64,000 bases of DNA, from the NCBI RefSeq assembly GCF_014836405.1, contig NZ_JACSQU010000001.1, positions 310,001 through 374,000 on the forward strand, written 5' to 3'. Origin of the DNA: Brevundimonas guildfordensis (GTDB lineage Bacteria; Pseudomonadota; Alphaproteobacteria; Caulobacterales; Caulobacteraceae). Shown here in pieces: positions 1 through 9,329 of the stretch. The translations under genes and the position numbers were made by a program. The notes under the pieces are model-generated. The model was not told the origin of the DNA, ran no database searches, and worked only from the letters and a program-made list of their open reading frames with translations. Each line of letters starts with the position of its first letter. The first letter of the stretch is position 1.

Positions 1-1505
1 GGCACTGGCCGCTTAACGCCGTCTTCCAGAACGGGCCGACGACAGGCGACGACGTGTTTGTGCCGATGGAGATGGTGATCGGCGGGCGCGCTCAGGTCGG
101 GGCGGGCTGGCGCATGTTGATGGAATGTCTGGCGGCGGGCCGGGCTATCTCCCTGCCGTCGTCCAATGTCGGCATGTCCAAGCTTGCCGTAGGGATGGTC
201 GGCGCCTATGTCGCCATCCGACGTCAGTTCAACCAGCCGATCGGCGCCTTTGAGGGCGTGCAGGAGGCTTTGGCTCGGATGGCGGGCCATCTGTATGCGA
301 CCGACGCCGTCCGGCGTCTGGCGGCGGCGGCGCTGGACCAGGGCGAGAAGCCATCGGTGGTCTCGGCCATCGCCAAATATCACGTCACCGAACGCGCGCG
401 CATCGTCATCAACGACGCCATGGATGTGATTGGCGGCAAGGGGGTCTGCATGGGCCCCAGCAACTATCTGGCGCGCGCCTATCAGCAGGTGCCGATCGCT
501 ATCACGGTAGAGGGCGCCAACATCATGACCCGCACCCTGATCATCTACGGTCAGGGGGCGATCCGCTGCCACCCCTATGTCCTGACCTTGATGCGGACGG
601 CGGAGGCGGGCGAGCTGAAGCCGTTCGACGCCGCCCTGTTCGGCTATGTCGGTTTTCTGTTCCGCAATGTGGCGCGAGCGCTGACCTTTGGCCTGACGGG
701 CGGCGTCCTGATCGGAGCGCCTCGCGACGCGGCGCCGCAGTTGAAGCGCTATTATCGCGCGGCGACGCGGCTCTCGACTCTGCTGGCGCTGGCTTCGGAC
801 CTGTCGATGGCGACCGTGGGCGGCGCCTTGAAGAGAAAGGGCGCGCTGACGGGGCGTCTGGGCGACATCCTGTCTCAGCTCTTCATTCTCAGCAGCGTGC
901 TGAAGCGGTTTGAGGATGAAGGCCGTCCAGCGGAGGACCTGCCTTTCGTTCATTGGGCGGCGCAGGACGCTCTGGCGCGAGCCGGCGCGGCCTGGCGCAG
1001 CCTGCTGGCCAATCACCCAAGCCGGGGCGCAGCCCTGTTCCTGAAGCTGATCGGGGCGCCGTTCGGGTTGAAGACGTCCGAACCGGACGACCGTTGCGCC
1101 GCCGCTGTCGCCGCCCTGATCCAGACCCACGGCCCGGCGCGCGACCGTCTGATCGCCGGGTCGTGGACGGCGCAGGTGGAGGTCGATCCCATCGCCGTGA
1201 CTCTCGCCGCTTTTGATCTCTATCCGCAGGTCGAGGCCATTGAGCGGCGGCTGAAGGACGCCGTGCGCGGCGGCGTGATTGCAAGGGCGCCGCAGAACCT
1301 GACCCTGCTGGATGGCTGGGCCGCAGAGGCGCAAGGCAAGGGCCTGATCACCACGCAGGAGCGCGAGTTGATCGGTCGTTTCGCCGCCCATGCCGATCAG
1401 GCGATCCAGGTGGACGACTTCGCGCCGGACTTCGATATCGCGGCCGGTCTGGCGAGACGGCCGACGGACACGGCGCCCGCCAAGACGAAGAAGAAGGCGG
1501 CCTGA
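1..1505 (+). CDS. fadE: Acyl-CoA dehydrogenase FadE, 3' part (5' end outside window)
   Basis: First step of fatty-acid beta-oxidation: FAD-dependent dehydrogenation of acyl-CoA in the cytoplasm. The reading frame is open from base 3, before any start codon, and reads HWPLNAVFQNGPTTGDDVF upstream of the first possible GTG at 54, so the gene enters from outside the window. About 500 residues are visible. They hold the end of the acyl-CoA dehydrogenase core (GRAISLPSSNVGMSKLAVG, then an IGGKGVCMGPSNYLARAYQQ stretch and the EGANIMTRTLIIYGQG segment) followed by the long extra C-terminal domain typical of large FadE proteins (about 800 residues in E. coli). The C-terminus is lysine-rich (PAKTKKKAA). 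Its stop overlaps the next start by one base (TGATG), so it heads or continues a translationally coupled operon with reductase, hydratase, thiolase and ligase genes. Confidence 0.93.
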   Translation, partial: HWPLNAVFQNGPTTGDDVFVPMEMVIGGRAQVGAGWRMLMECLAAGRAISLPSSNVGMSKLAVGMVGAYVAIRRQFNQPIGAFEGVQEALARMAGHLYATDAVRRLAAAALDQGEKPSVVSAIAKYHVTERARIVINDAMDVIGGKGVCMGPSNYLARAYQQVPIAITVEGANIMTRTLIIYGQGAIRCHPYVLTLMRTAEAGELKPFDAALFGYVGFLFRNVARALTFGLTGGVLIGAPRDAAPQLKRYYRAATRLSTLLALASDLSMATVGGALKRKGALTGRLGDILSQLFILSSVLKRFEDEGRPAEDLPFVHWAAQDALARAGAAWRSLLANHPSRGAALFLKLIGAPFGLKTSEPDDRCAAAVAALIQTHGPARDRLIAGSWTAQVEVDPIAVTLAAFDLYPQVEAIERRLKDAVRGGVIARAPQNLTLLDGWAAEAQGKGLITTQERELIGRFAAHADQAIQVDDFAPDFDIAAGLARRPTDTAPAKTKKKAA

Positions 1506-2833
1506 TGAGCGATCGCTATCTGAATTTCGTCAACTCGGGCGTGGGCGGTTGGGTGGCGGGAGCCCTGGGCCTGCCGCGCCCGGCGCCGCTGCAACGTCGC
1601 GCAGAGGCGGGGGCGGGGATCGTCGGCCCGTGTCTGTTAGGGGGCAGCGGCGACGGCCCCATGGCGGCGGTTCTGGCGGGGCTGATGGAGGCGTCGGGGC
1701 ATGGGCTTCATGCCGAATGGTCGCCGGATGCGCGCTATGGCGCATTGGTGTTCGACGCCTCGGACTGCGCGCGCGTCCAGGCGGCGAAGGGCCTGTATGG
1801 TTTCTTCCATCAGGCTGTTCGTTCGGTCGCCGAACATGGCCGCATCGTCGTGATCGGTACGCCGCCCGAGTTGATGGCTGATGCGGAAGGCGAGGCGGTG
1901 CAGCGCGGGCTTGAGGGCGTCGTCCGCTCACTGGCCAAGGAGGTTCGGCGCAACATCGGCGTCCATATGCTCTATGTGGCGCCGGGCGCGGAGGCGGCCG
2001 CCGAAAGCACGCTGGCGTTTCTGTTGTCGCCGCGCTCGGCCTATGTTTCGGGGCAGTCGATCCGGGTGGCCGCGCCGGTCGAGACAGGCGAACCCGGCGC
2101 CGGCCACACAGGACGAAAGGTGCTGGTCACCGGCGCCTCGCGCGGGATCGGGGAAGCCATCACTTGCCTGTTCGCGAGTGAGGGCGCCCAGGTTACGGCG
2201 CTGGATGTGGCCGCGACGGCGGACGGCCTGTGCGCCCTGTCGGAAGAACTGGGCGTCGACAGTCTGGCGCTGGACATCACGGCGTCTGACGCGGCCGCGA
2301 CCCTGCTCGCCGATGCGCGTAAGCGGGGCGGCTACGACGTGGTGATCCATAATGCCGGGATCACCCGCGACCGCACCGTAGCCCGCATGGAACCCGCCGA
2401 GTGGGACAGCGTCATGGCGGTCAATCTATCGGCGCCGCTGGCGATCACCCAGACGCTGATCGAGGGCGGGGGAATGCGCCGTAATGGCCGCATCGTCGCC
2501 GTATCCTCATTAAGCGGCGTCGCCGGCAACATGGGGCAGACCAATTACGCCCTGTCCAAGGCGGCGTGGATCGGGGCCGTCCGTCGCCTCGCATCGCAGT
2601 CGGCTTCAAGCGGCCTGACCGTCAACGCCGTGGCGCCCGGCTTCATCGAGACCCGGATGACCGCGGCCATCCCCTTCGCCATTCGCGAAGCGGGGCGCCG
2701 AATGAACAGCATGGGGCAGGGGGGCAGCCCGGTCGATGTGGCCGAGACGATCGCCTGGCTGGCGCATCCTGCATCGGGCGGCGTCAACGGGCAGGTGGTG
2801 CGCGTCTGCGGCCAGAGCCTGCTGGGCGCATGA
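1505..2833 (+). CDS. Long FabG-type 3-oxoacyl reductase / 3-hydroxyacyl-CoA dehydrogenase (SDR)
   Basis: NAD(P)-dependent short-chain dehydrogenase/reductase acting on 3-oxo/3-hydroxyacyl thioesters; in this operon it probably supplies the 3-hydroxyacyl-CoA dehydrogenase step. At 442 residues it is of the long 'high-molecular-weight FabG' kind. Residues about 1-195 form a degenerate N-terminal Rossmann-like domain. Residues about 205-442 are a complete SDR domain with the cofactor motif TGASRGIG (209-216), NAG at about 283-285, the catalytic serine in VSSLSG and YALSK (348-352) as the Tyr/Lys pair, then APGFIETRMT. ATG overlaps the fadE stop by one base and its own stop overlaps the next ATG, indicating coupling. 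Whether it favours reduction or oxidation cannot be read from sequence. Confidence 0.9.
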   Translation: MSDRYLNFVNSGVGGWVAGALGLPRPAPLQRRAEAGAGIVGPCLLGGSGDGPMAAVLAGLMEASGHGLHAEWSPDARYGALVFDASDCARVQAAKGLYGFFHQAVRSVAEHGRIVVIGTPPELMADAEGEAVQRGLEGVVRSLAKEVRRNIGVHMLYVAPGAEAAAESTLAFLLSPRSAYVSGQSIRVAAPVETGEPGAGHTGRKVLVTGASRGIGEAITCLFASEGAQVTALDVAATADGLCALSEELGVDSLALDITASDAAATLLADARKRGGYDVVIHNAGITRDRTVARMEPAEWDSVMAVNLSAPLAITQTLIEGGGMRRNGRIVAVSSLSGVAGNMGQTNYALSKAAWIGAVRRLASQSASSGLTVNAVAPGFIETRMTAAIPFAIREAGRRMNSMGQGGSPVDVAETIAWLAHPASGGVNGQVVRVCGQSLLGA

Positions 2834-3717
2834 TCGTGGACGGCGCGGTCCAGCGGTTCGACGCTCCTCTGTCAGGGCTGGCGGTGGTCGGCGGCGCCCT
2901 GCGCGGTCTGATACGCAAAGCGCCTTCTGACCCGGTGCTGCCGCGCCGCGTGCTGGAACGTGAAGCGGTGTTGGAGGCGACGGCGGTCGACGCCTATGCC
3001 GGCGTGTGCGGTTTTGCGCCCGAGCAGGGCGTGCCGATCACCTGGCCCCACATTCTGGCCTTTCCTCTGCAGATGCGGATTCTGTTGGCAGCGGACTTTC
3101 CCTATCCGGCCGTCGGTCTGGTGCATCTGCATAACCATATCCGCCAGCATGCGCGTTTGGGCCTTGGCGACCGGCTGACGTTGAGGACCCGGGCGGGACG
3201 GTTCGTAGCCCACGACAAGGGGCAGGCCTTCCCTCTGGAGACGATGGCGGTTCGCGACGGCGAGACCGTGTGGGAAGGCGCCAGCCTCTACATGCGCGTC
3301 GGTCGGCCCGGATCGGGCGAACCTGCGCCGGTTCTGGCGAGCGACGAAGCGGGAGAGCAGAGCGAGACATGGCGGCTGTCCGAGGAACTGGGCCGTCGCT
3401 ACGCACGTGTTTCCGGCGACGCCAATCCAATACACACCTCGGCGTTGGGGGCGCGGCTGTTCGGTTTTCGCCGCGCGATCGTTCATGGGATGTGGACCAA
3501 GGCGCGAGCCATCGCCGCCCTGTCGCCGCCGCAACCCTTGACGGTCGCCGAGGTCGAGGTCGCGTTTCGCGCGCCTCTGTTCCTGCCCGGAAAGGCGGCG
3601 TTGTACGCCGCATCATGCGGCCATGGACGCCATTTTGAAGTGCGCGACGCTGTTGGATCGCGCATCCATACGCGAGGTCGTTTGACCCTTTCATCCAGGG
3701 ATGAAGCCCCATGCTGA
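2830..3717 (+). CDS. MaoC-like (R)-specific enoyl-CoA hydratase, hot-dog fold
   Basis: Predicted to hydrate or dehydrate 2-enoyl/3-hydroxyacyl-CoA in the beta-oxidation operon. The start is placed at ATG 2830, which overlaps the upstream TGA (ATGA); the same frame is open further upstream but only as a shadow of the reductase. It gives 295 residues. The hydratase-2 motif is SGDANPIHT at about 195-203, followed by HGMW; the N-terminal half looks like a second, degenerate hot-dog repeat. Its last codons overlap the thiolase start by 7 bases. The combination FadE, FabG-type SDR and MaoC suggests a route through (R)-3-hydroxyacyl intermediates, which could also feed the PHA synthase encoded at 51095-53065; that link is inference. 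Confidence 0.88.
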   Translation: MIVDGAVQRFDAPLSGLAVVGGALRGLIRKAPSDPVLPRRVLEREAVLEATAVDAYAGVCGFAPEQGVPITWPHILAFPLQMRILLAADFPYPAVGLVHLHNHIRQHARLGLGDRLTLRTRAGRFVAHDKGQAFPLETMAVRDGETVWEGASLYMRVGRPGSGEPAPVLASDEAGEQSETWRLSEELGRRYARVSGDANPIHTSALGARLFGFRRAIVHGMWTKARAIAALSPPQPLTVAEVEVAFRAPLFLPGKAALYAASCGHGRHFEVRDAVGSRIHTRGRLTLSSRDEAPC

Positions 3718-4997
3718 CCGCACCTGCGCCACGCCGGGTCGCCATTATCGGCGGCGTCCGCATTCCCTTTGCACGGGCCAACACCGCCTATGCCGAGGCG
3801 TCCAACCAGGACATGCTGACCGCCGCCCTGCAGGGGCTGGCCGACCGTTTCGACCTGCACGGTCAGCGCCTGGGCGAGGTGGCGGCGGGTGCGGTGCTGA
3901 AGCTGTCGCGCGACATCGCCCTGACCCGCGAAAGCGTGCTGGGCACGACCATCGGCGCGGACACCCCGGCCTATGATGTGTCTCAGGCCTGCGGCACGGG
4001 ACTGGAGGCCGCCATCCTGGTCGCCAACAAGATCGCGCTGGGGCAGATCGAGGTCGGGGTTGCGGGAGGGGTGGACACGACGTCCGACGCGCCCATCGCT
4101 CTGAACGAACGGTTCCGAAAGGCCCTGCTGGCGGCGAACCGGGAAAAGACGACCGGCGGTCGGATCGAGGCGCTGTTGGGCGCAGGCCTGGCCGCCCCGT
4201 TCAAGCCGGAGCCGCCGCGCAATGCAGAGCCGCGCACCGGCCTGTCGATGGGCGAGCATTGCGAACTGATGGCCAAGCGCTGGAACATCGCGCGTGAGGA
4301 TCAGGACGCCCTGGCCGTCGCCAGCCACCGCAACGCCGCCGCCGCCTGGGAGGCTGGCCTGTTCGACGACATGGTCATTCCCTATCGGGGGCTGAGGCGG
4401 GACAACAATCTGAGGCCGGATATCGATCCGGCGAAGCTGGCGACGACGAAGCCGGTGTTCGACCGCGAGAACGGCACCCTGACCGCGGCCAATTCCACGC
4501 CCCTGACCGATGGCGCCTCGACCGTGCTGCTGGCGAGCGAGGACTGGGCCAAGGCGCGGGGGCTGCCGATTCAGGCCTATCTGCGGACCGGCGAGGCGGC
4601 GGCGGTTGATTTCGTCGGCGGGGACGAAGGGCTGTTGATGGCGCCTGCCTATGCGGTTCCGCGCATGTTGGATCGGCTGGGCCTGACGCTTCAGGATTTC
4701 GATTTCTATGAGATTCACGAGGCCTTCGCCGCTCAGGTGCTGTGCACGCTCAGCGCCTGGGAGGATGAGGACTACGCTCGCACAAGGCTGGGGCTGGATG
4801 CGGCGCCGGGTTCGATCGATCGGGCCAGGCTGAACGTCAACGGCGGCTCGCTGGCGGCGGGGCACCCGTTCGCGGCGACCGGCGGGCGCATCCTGGCCAA
4901 TCTGGCCGCCATGATCGACCGCAATGGCGGCGGGCGCGGGCTGATTTCCATCTGCGCGGCGGGCGGGCAGGGCGTTGTCGCAGTGGTCGAGAAATGA
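3711..4997 (+). CDS. fadI: Acetyl-CoA C-acyltransferase (FadI-type thiolase)
   Basis: Thiolytic cleavage of 3-oxoacyl-CoA, the last step of beta-oxidation. It has 428 residues, the usual thiolase length. The nucleophilic cysteine is in SQACGTGLEAA (Cys94). The basic residues lie in YEIHEAFAAQ and in GSLAAGHPFAATGG (His about 385), and the second active-site cysteine is in ISICAAGGQG (Cys about 415). The AYDVSQACGTGLEAA context resembles FadI more than FadA, hence the symbol, though assignment within the thiolase family is by motif only. The start ATG at 3711 overlaps the MaoC gene; the stop overlaps the fadD start as ATGA at 4994-4997. Confidence 0.88.
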   Translation: MLTAPAPRRVAIIGGVRIPFARANTAYAEASNQDMLTAALQGLADRFDLHGQRLGEVAAGAVLKLSRDIALTRESVLGTTIGADTPAYDVSQACGTGLEAAILVANKIALGQIEVGVAGGVDTTSDAPIALNERFRKALLAANREKTTGGRIEALLGAGLAAPFKPEPPRNAEPRTGLSMGEHCELMAKRWNIAREDQDALAVASHRNAAAAWEAGLFDDMVIPYRGLRRDNNLRPDIDPAKLATTKPVFDRENGTLTAANSTPLTDGASTVLLASEDWAKARGLPIQAYLRTGEAAAVDFVGGDEGLLMAPAYAVPRMLDRLGLTLQDFDFYEIHEAFAAQVLCTLSAWEDEDYARTRLGLDAAPGSIDRARLNVNGGSLAAGHPFAATGGRILANLAAMIDRNGGGRGLISICAAGGQGVVAVVEK

Positions 4998-6721
4998 GCG
5001 CTGTGACGGATCACGCTGCGGAGATGGACCAGCTGTGGGCCGAGCGTTTCTGGACCAAGTCCTATCGCAAGGGCGTGCCCGTCTGCATCGAGGATGAGTT
5101 GGCGCGCTGGGCCTCGGTCCCCCAGTTGTTCGAGGCGGATGCGCTGAAGTTCGCCGACCGTCCCGGCTTCGTCAGTCTGGGCTCGGCGGTGACCTATGGC
5201 GATATGCTGAAGGCGGCCAAGAGCTTCGGCGCCTGGCTGCAGTCGATCGGCGTGCAGCCGGGCGAGCGGGTGGCGCTGATGATGCCGAACTGCCTGCAGT
5301 ATCCGGCGGCCCTGTTCGGCGTGCTGTTCGCGGGCGGGATCGTGGTCAACGTCAATCCGCTCTACACCCCGCGTGAATTGAACCATCAGCTGAAGGACAG
5401 CGGGGCGGTCGTCCTGGTGGTCATGGACATGTTCGCCGCCACGGTGGAGCAGGCGCGCGAAGGGACCGATCTTCGGCACGTCGTCGTCACCGCCATGGGC
5501 GACATGATGGGCGGACTGAAGGGCGTCGCCGTCAGCGCCCTGATGCGTCACGTGCAGAGGATGGTTCCGGCCTATCGTCTGCCGGGCTCGCATCGGTGGA
5601 CGCGCGTGATGGGACAGGCCCGGCGACTGACTTTGCGGCCGGTGCACATCAGTCCCGAAGACATCGCCTTCCTGCAATATACGGGGGGCACGTCAGGCGT
5701 GGCGAAGGGGGCGATGCTGACCCATCGCAACATCCTGGCCAACACGATTCAGGGGCGGGTCTGGCTGCTGGATCAGATTGATCAGACACGGCCTCTGGGC
5801 AATGTCACCATGCTGCCGCTTTACCATATCTTCTCGCTGACCGCGAACCTGATGATGTTCACCGGGGCGGGCGGGCGCAACATCCTGATCGCCAATCCGC
5901 GCGACGCCAAGCGGGTGGAATGGATCCTGCGCAAGGAGCGTTTCGTCGGCATGACCGGGCTGAACACCCTGTTCGTCAGCCTGATGAAGAGCCGGGCGTT
6001 TCGGGAGCGCGATTTCTCGGATCTGAAGCTGACCATCGCCGGAGGCATGGCGACGCAGAAGGTCGTCGCGGGGGAGTGGCAGGCGGTGACGGGCGCGCCG
6101 CTGATCGACGGCTATGGCCTGACGGAGACGTCGCCGGTGGTCTGTATCGGGCGCGTCGATCTGGAGCATCCGGAAGGGATGGGCTTCGATGGAACGGTGG
6201 GCTTGCCGGTGCCCTCGACTGAGGTTCGCATGCGTCGCGAGGACGGGAGCTGGGCCGGGATCGGCGAAGAGGGCGAACTGCATGTGCGCGGCCCCCAGGT
6301 GATGCTGGGCTATTGGAAACGGCCTGACGAGACGGCCAGGGTGCTGTCGGACGACGGCTGGCTGGCGACCGGCGACGTCGGGGTGATGCAGGCGGATGGG
6401 CGGGTACGCCTGGTGGATCGGATCAAGGACATGATCCTGGTGTCCGGCTTCAACGTCTATCCGGGCGAGATCGAGGATGTGATCGCCAGCCATCCTCTGG
6501 TCGAGGAGGTCGCCGCCGTCGGCGTGCCGGATGCGGCGCAGGGCGAGCGGATCAAGATCGTCGTGGTGCCGCGATCGCCTGAGCTGACGACCGAGATGCT
6601 GATCGCTCACAGCCGCGCGCAACTGACCGGCTACAAGGTGCCGCGCATCGTCGAGTTCCGCAGCGAACCCCTGCCCAAGACGGCGGTGGGCAAGGTGCTG
6701 CGTCGCGAACTGCGCGGCTGA
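4994..6721 (+). CDS. fadD: Long-chain fatty-acid--CoA ligase
   Basis: ATP-dependent activation of free fatty acids to acyl-CoA, feeding the genes upstream. It has 575 residues. ANL-superfamily motifs are present in order: the P-loop-like YTGGTSGVAKGAMLTH from about residue 229, DGYGLTETSP, then the hinge region with GWLATGDVG and RIKDMILVSGFNVYPGEIED, and the C-terminal catalytic lysine region LPKTAVGKVLRRE. All key residues of an active adenylate-forming ligase appear intact. ATGA overlap with the thiolase makes this the last gene of the operon. The next gene is convergent, 6 bases after the stop. Confidence 0.93.
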   Translation: MSAVTDHAAEMDQLWAERFWTKSYRKGVPVCIEDELARWASVPQLFEADALKFADRPGFVSLGSAVTYGDMLKAAKSFGAWLQSIGVQPGERVALMMPNCLQYPAALFGVLFAGGIVVNVNPLYTPRELNHQLKDSGAVVLVVMDMFAATVEQAREGTDLRHVVVTAMGDMMGGLKGVAVSALMRHVQRMVPAYRLPGSHRWTRVMGQARRLTLRPVHISPEDIAFLQYTGGTSGVAKGAMLTHRNILANTIQGRVWLLDQIDQTRPLGNVTMLPLYHIFSLTANLMMFTGAGGRNILIANPRDAKRVEWILRKERFVGMTGLNTLFVSLMKSRAFRERDFSDLKLTIAGGMATQKVVAGEWQAVTGAPLIDGYGLTETSPVVCIGRVDLEHPEGMGFDGTVGLPVPSTEVRMRREDGSWAGIGEEGELHVRGPQVMLGYWKRPDETARVLSDDGWLATGDVGVMQADGRVRLVDRIKDMILVSGFNVYPGEIEDVIASHPLVEEVAAVGVPDAAQGERIKIVVVPRSPELTTEMLIAHSRAQLTGYKVPRIVEFRSEPLPKTAVGKVLRRELRG

Positions 6722-6727
6722 TCTCGT

Positions 6728-7597
6728 TCAGCCTGCGACGGCCGCCGTGCGTTTGCGGGTGATCAGCAAGCCGAACGCCGCCGCCAGGGGGAACATCAGC
6801 ACGCCATAGACGGCGCCGGGCAGGGTCATCTCCGGGCTGCGCAGCACCGATTGGGCGATGACGATGGCGAGGGTGGCGTTGTGCAGCCCGACCTCGAAGG
6901 CGCTGGCGATGGCCTGCGGGCGTTGGATCTTCAGCAGGCGCGGCACGGCGAAACCTATGCCCAGGCTGAACAGGCAGAACAGGATGACGATCCCCGCCAG
7001 GGCCTGGAAGTTGGCGAGCAGCACATCCAGGCTGGACGCCGCCGCGCCCAGGATCACCAGCGTCAGGATCAGGATGGAGGCGATCCGCACCGGCCTGTCC
7101 ATCGCCTGGGCGAAGCCGGGTTTCAGGCCGCGCACCAGCATCCCCAGACCCACGGGAAACAGCACGATCATGAAGACCTCGAGGGTCTTGGTCAGTTGCA
7201 GGCCGACCTTCATGTCGCCGGGCTGGAAATAGGCCACGGCCAGGTTGACGATGACCGGCAGGGTCACGACGGCGATGACGGAGTTGATCGCCGTCAGGCT
7301 GATGTTCAGGGCCACATCGCCGCGGAACAGGTGGCTGTACAGATTGGCGGTCGTCCCGCCGGGCGAGGCCGCCAGCAGCATCATGCCGACCGCCAGGATC
7401 GGCGGCAGCCGGAACGCCAGCACCAGGGCGAAGCAGATCGCCGGCAGCAGAAGCAACTGACACGCCAGGGCCACCGCCGCCGCTTTCGGCTGTCGGCCCA
7501 CCCGAACGAAATCGGATGGCGTCAGGCTCAGGCCAAGGCCGAACATGATGATGCCCAGCGCGATCGGCAGCCCGATCAGGGTCAACGGCGAGCCCAT
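6728..7597 (-). CDS. Bile acid:sodium symporter (BASS) family transporter
   Basis: Predicted inner-membrane secondary carrier for an organic anion. It has 289 residues, with about nine or ten hydrophobic segments starting at the N-terminus (LIGLPIALGIIMFGLGLSL). The core shows the family-like AASPGGTTANLYSHLFRGDVALNISLTAINS stretch in two parts. It lies 21 bases downstream of the FAD dehydrogenase on the same strand, so the two are probably cotranscribed and the carrier may import that enzyme's substrate or a related compound. BASS proteins transport many substrates (bile acids, pyruvate, pantoate-like anions), so the substrate is not established here. Confidence 0.85.
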   Translation of the reverse strand: MGSPLTLIGLPIALGIIMFGLGLSLTPSDFVRVGRQPKAAAVALACQLLLLPAICFALVLAFRLPPILAVGMMLLAASPGGTTANLYSHLFRGDVALNISLTAINSVIAVVTLPVIVNLAVAYFQPGDMKVGLQLTKTLEVFMIVLFPVGLGMLVRGLKPGFAQAMDRPVRIASILILTLVILGAAASSLDVLLANFQALAGIVILFCLFSLGIGFAVPRLLKIQRPQAIASAFEVGLHNATLAIVIAQSVLRSPEMTLPGAVYGVLMFPLAAAFGLLITRKRTAAVAG

Positions 7598-7618
7598 AGG
7601 TCATTCCCCCTGTTGTCG

Positions 7619-9295
7619 TCAGTTCCGCCCCGAGAGCGCCCGTCCCGCCGCTCGCCCGGAGAAGATGCATCCGCCCAGGAAGGTGCCTTCCAGAGCGTTG
7701 TAACCATGCAGGCCGCCGCCGCCGAAACCAGCGGCTTCGCCTGCGGCATAGAGACCTTCCAGCACAGCGCCGTCGGGCGTCAAGACGCGGCTGGACAGGT
7801 CCGTCTGCAGTCCGCCCAGCGACTTTCTCGTCAGCACGTGCAGCTTGACGCCGATCAGCGGCCCCGCCTGCGGATCCAGCACCTTGTGCGGCACCGAGGT
7901 GCGCGCCCAGCGGTCGCCTTTGTAGCGGCGGCTGTTGTGGATGCCCTGAACCTGAACATCCTTGGCGTAGGGATTGTCCATCTGGGCGTCGCGATCCTCG
8001 ATCTGGCGACGGATCAGGGCCGGGTCGAGCAGCGGTTGCTCGGTGAGGCCGTTCATCTTCGCCACCAGCATCTCCAGATCATCAGCGACGGCGAAGTCGG
8101 CGCCCTTGTCGCGGAAGGCGGCCACCTCCTTCGGCGCGCCCTTGCCCAGGCGCGAACGCAGGACGCCGAGCAGATTGCGGTTGGTGATGTCGGCGTTCTG
8201 TTCCGATCCCGACAGAGCGAATTCCTTGGCCAGCATCGTCTCGGTGACGATGAACCAGGAATGGTCGTACGCCGCCAGATCGGGCGTAGTGCGCAGGTGT
8301 TTCAGCGTCGCCATGGTGTCATAGCCGGGCAGGGCGGGATGCGGCAGGCGCCGACCCAGGGCGTCGAACCACAGAGGCGAGGGTCCGGGCAGGATGCGGA
8401 TGGCGTGCCGGGGCCAGATCGGCGCCCAGTTCCGCACCCCTTCGACATAGTGCCACATGCGGTCCCGGTTCACGAGGCGGGCCCCGGCCTCAGCGGCGAT
8501 GTCCAGCATCCGGCCGTCGACATAGGCGGGGACGCCGGTGATCATTTCGCGCGGCGGCGCGCCCAGCCGTTCAGGCCAGTATCGCCGCACCAGTTCGTGA
8601 TTGCCGCCTATGCCGCCGGTCGCCAGGATCACTGCGGGCGCCTTCAGGGTGAAGTCGCCGATGACGGTGCGGTTCGTCGGCGCTCCGCGCGGGGCATCGT
8701 CCGGGGCCAGGACCGCGCCGCTGACGCCCACGACGCGGCCGCCCTCGACCAGCAGCTGATCAACGCGATGTCGGTGATGAAACGTCAGTCGGTTTTGCTT
8801 CGCCGCATCCCTGGCCCTGTCGGCGAACGGCTCGGACACCCCGGTGCCGGTTCCCCAGGCGACATGAAAGCGGGGCACGGAATTGCCGTGGCCGAAGGCG
8901 GTCCCGCCGCCGCGCTCGGCCCACCCGACCATCGGAGTCAGCTTCACGCCGAGCTGCCGCAGCCAGCTGCGTTTCTCGCCGGCGGCGAACTCGACATAGG
9001 CCCGGCCCCAGCGCGCAGCCCATTCATCTTCGGCGCCCGGCCCGTCAAGTCGGTCCCATCCGGCGCTGCCTTGCCAGTCACGCCAGGCCAGATCGAGGCT
9101 GTCCCGTACGCCCAGCCGCCGCTGTTCTGGCGAGTCGACCAGGAACAATCCGCCGAACGACCAGAAGGCCTGACCTCCGAGATTTCCTGCGGCTTCCTGA
9201 TCCACGACGATCACGCGCTGGCCTCCCGTCACCAGCTCATGGCAGGCGGCCAGACCGGCGAGGCCCGCGCCTACGACTATGACATCCGCATCCAT
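7619..9295 (-). CDS. FAD-binding dehydrogenase (fumarate reductase / ketosteroid dehydrogenase-like)
   Basis: Flavoprotein of the FAD_binding_2 superfamily, 558 residues. The N-terminal dinucleotide fold carries VVGAGLAG (residues 7-14) followed by the acidic end of the second strand (VIVVDQE), then GNLGGQAFWSFGGLF. An internal strand VILATGGIGGNHELVRRYWPE and the C-terminal LYAAGEAAGFGGGGLHGYNA followed by FLGGCIFSGRAAG complete the FAD site. The family includes 3-ketosteroid dehydrogenases and fumarate reductase-like enzymes; no feature seen here fixes the substrate. It is first gene of a two-gene unit with the BASS carrier. A perfect 9-bp-arm palindrome lies 35-58 bases upstream of its ATG, suggesting a dedicated repressor encoded elsewhere. 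Confidence 0.85.
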   Translation of the reverse strand: MDADVIVVGAGLAGLAACHELVTGGQRVIVVDQEAAGNLGGQAFWSFGGLFLVDSPEQRRLGVRDSLDLAWRDWQGSAGWDRLDGPGAEDEWAARWGRAYVEFAAGEKRSWLRQLGVKLTPMVGWAERGGGTAFGHGNSVPRFHVAWGTGTGVSEPFADRARDAAKQNRLTFHHRHRVDQLLVEGGRVVGVSGAVLAPDDAPRGAPTNRTVIGDFTLKAPAVILATGGIGGNHELVRRYWPERLGAPPREMITGVPAYVDGRMLDIAAEAGARLVNRDRMWHYVEGVRNWAPIWPRHAIRILPGPSPLWFDALGRRLPHPALPGYDTMATLKHLRTTPDLAAYDHSWFIVTETMLAKEFALSGSEQNADITNRNLLGVLRSRLGKGAPKEVAAFRDKGADFAVADDLEMLVAKMNGLTEQPLLDPALIRRQIEDRDAQMDNPYAKDVQVQGIHNSRRYKGDRWARTSVPHKVLDPQAGPLIGVKLHVLTRKSLGGLQTDLSSRVLTPDGAVLEGLYAAGEAAGFGGGGLHGYNALEGTFLGGCIFSGRAAGRALSGRN

Positions 9296-9329
9296 GGAGC
9301 ATCATTCCGCTGAGAGGTTGGTGTAAAAT

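Noticed and set aside
6851..9313. 820-codon plus-strand open frame opposite the BASS and FAD dehydrogenase genes
   Set aside because: Its translation is Gln/Gly/His/Arg-rich with no domain, a mirror-frame artefact of G+C-rich codon use. The minus strand encodes two recognisable proteins.
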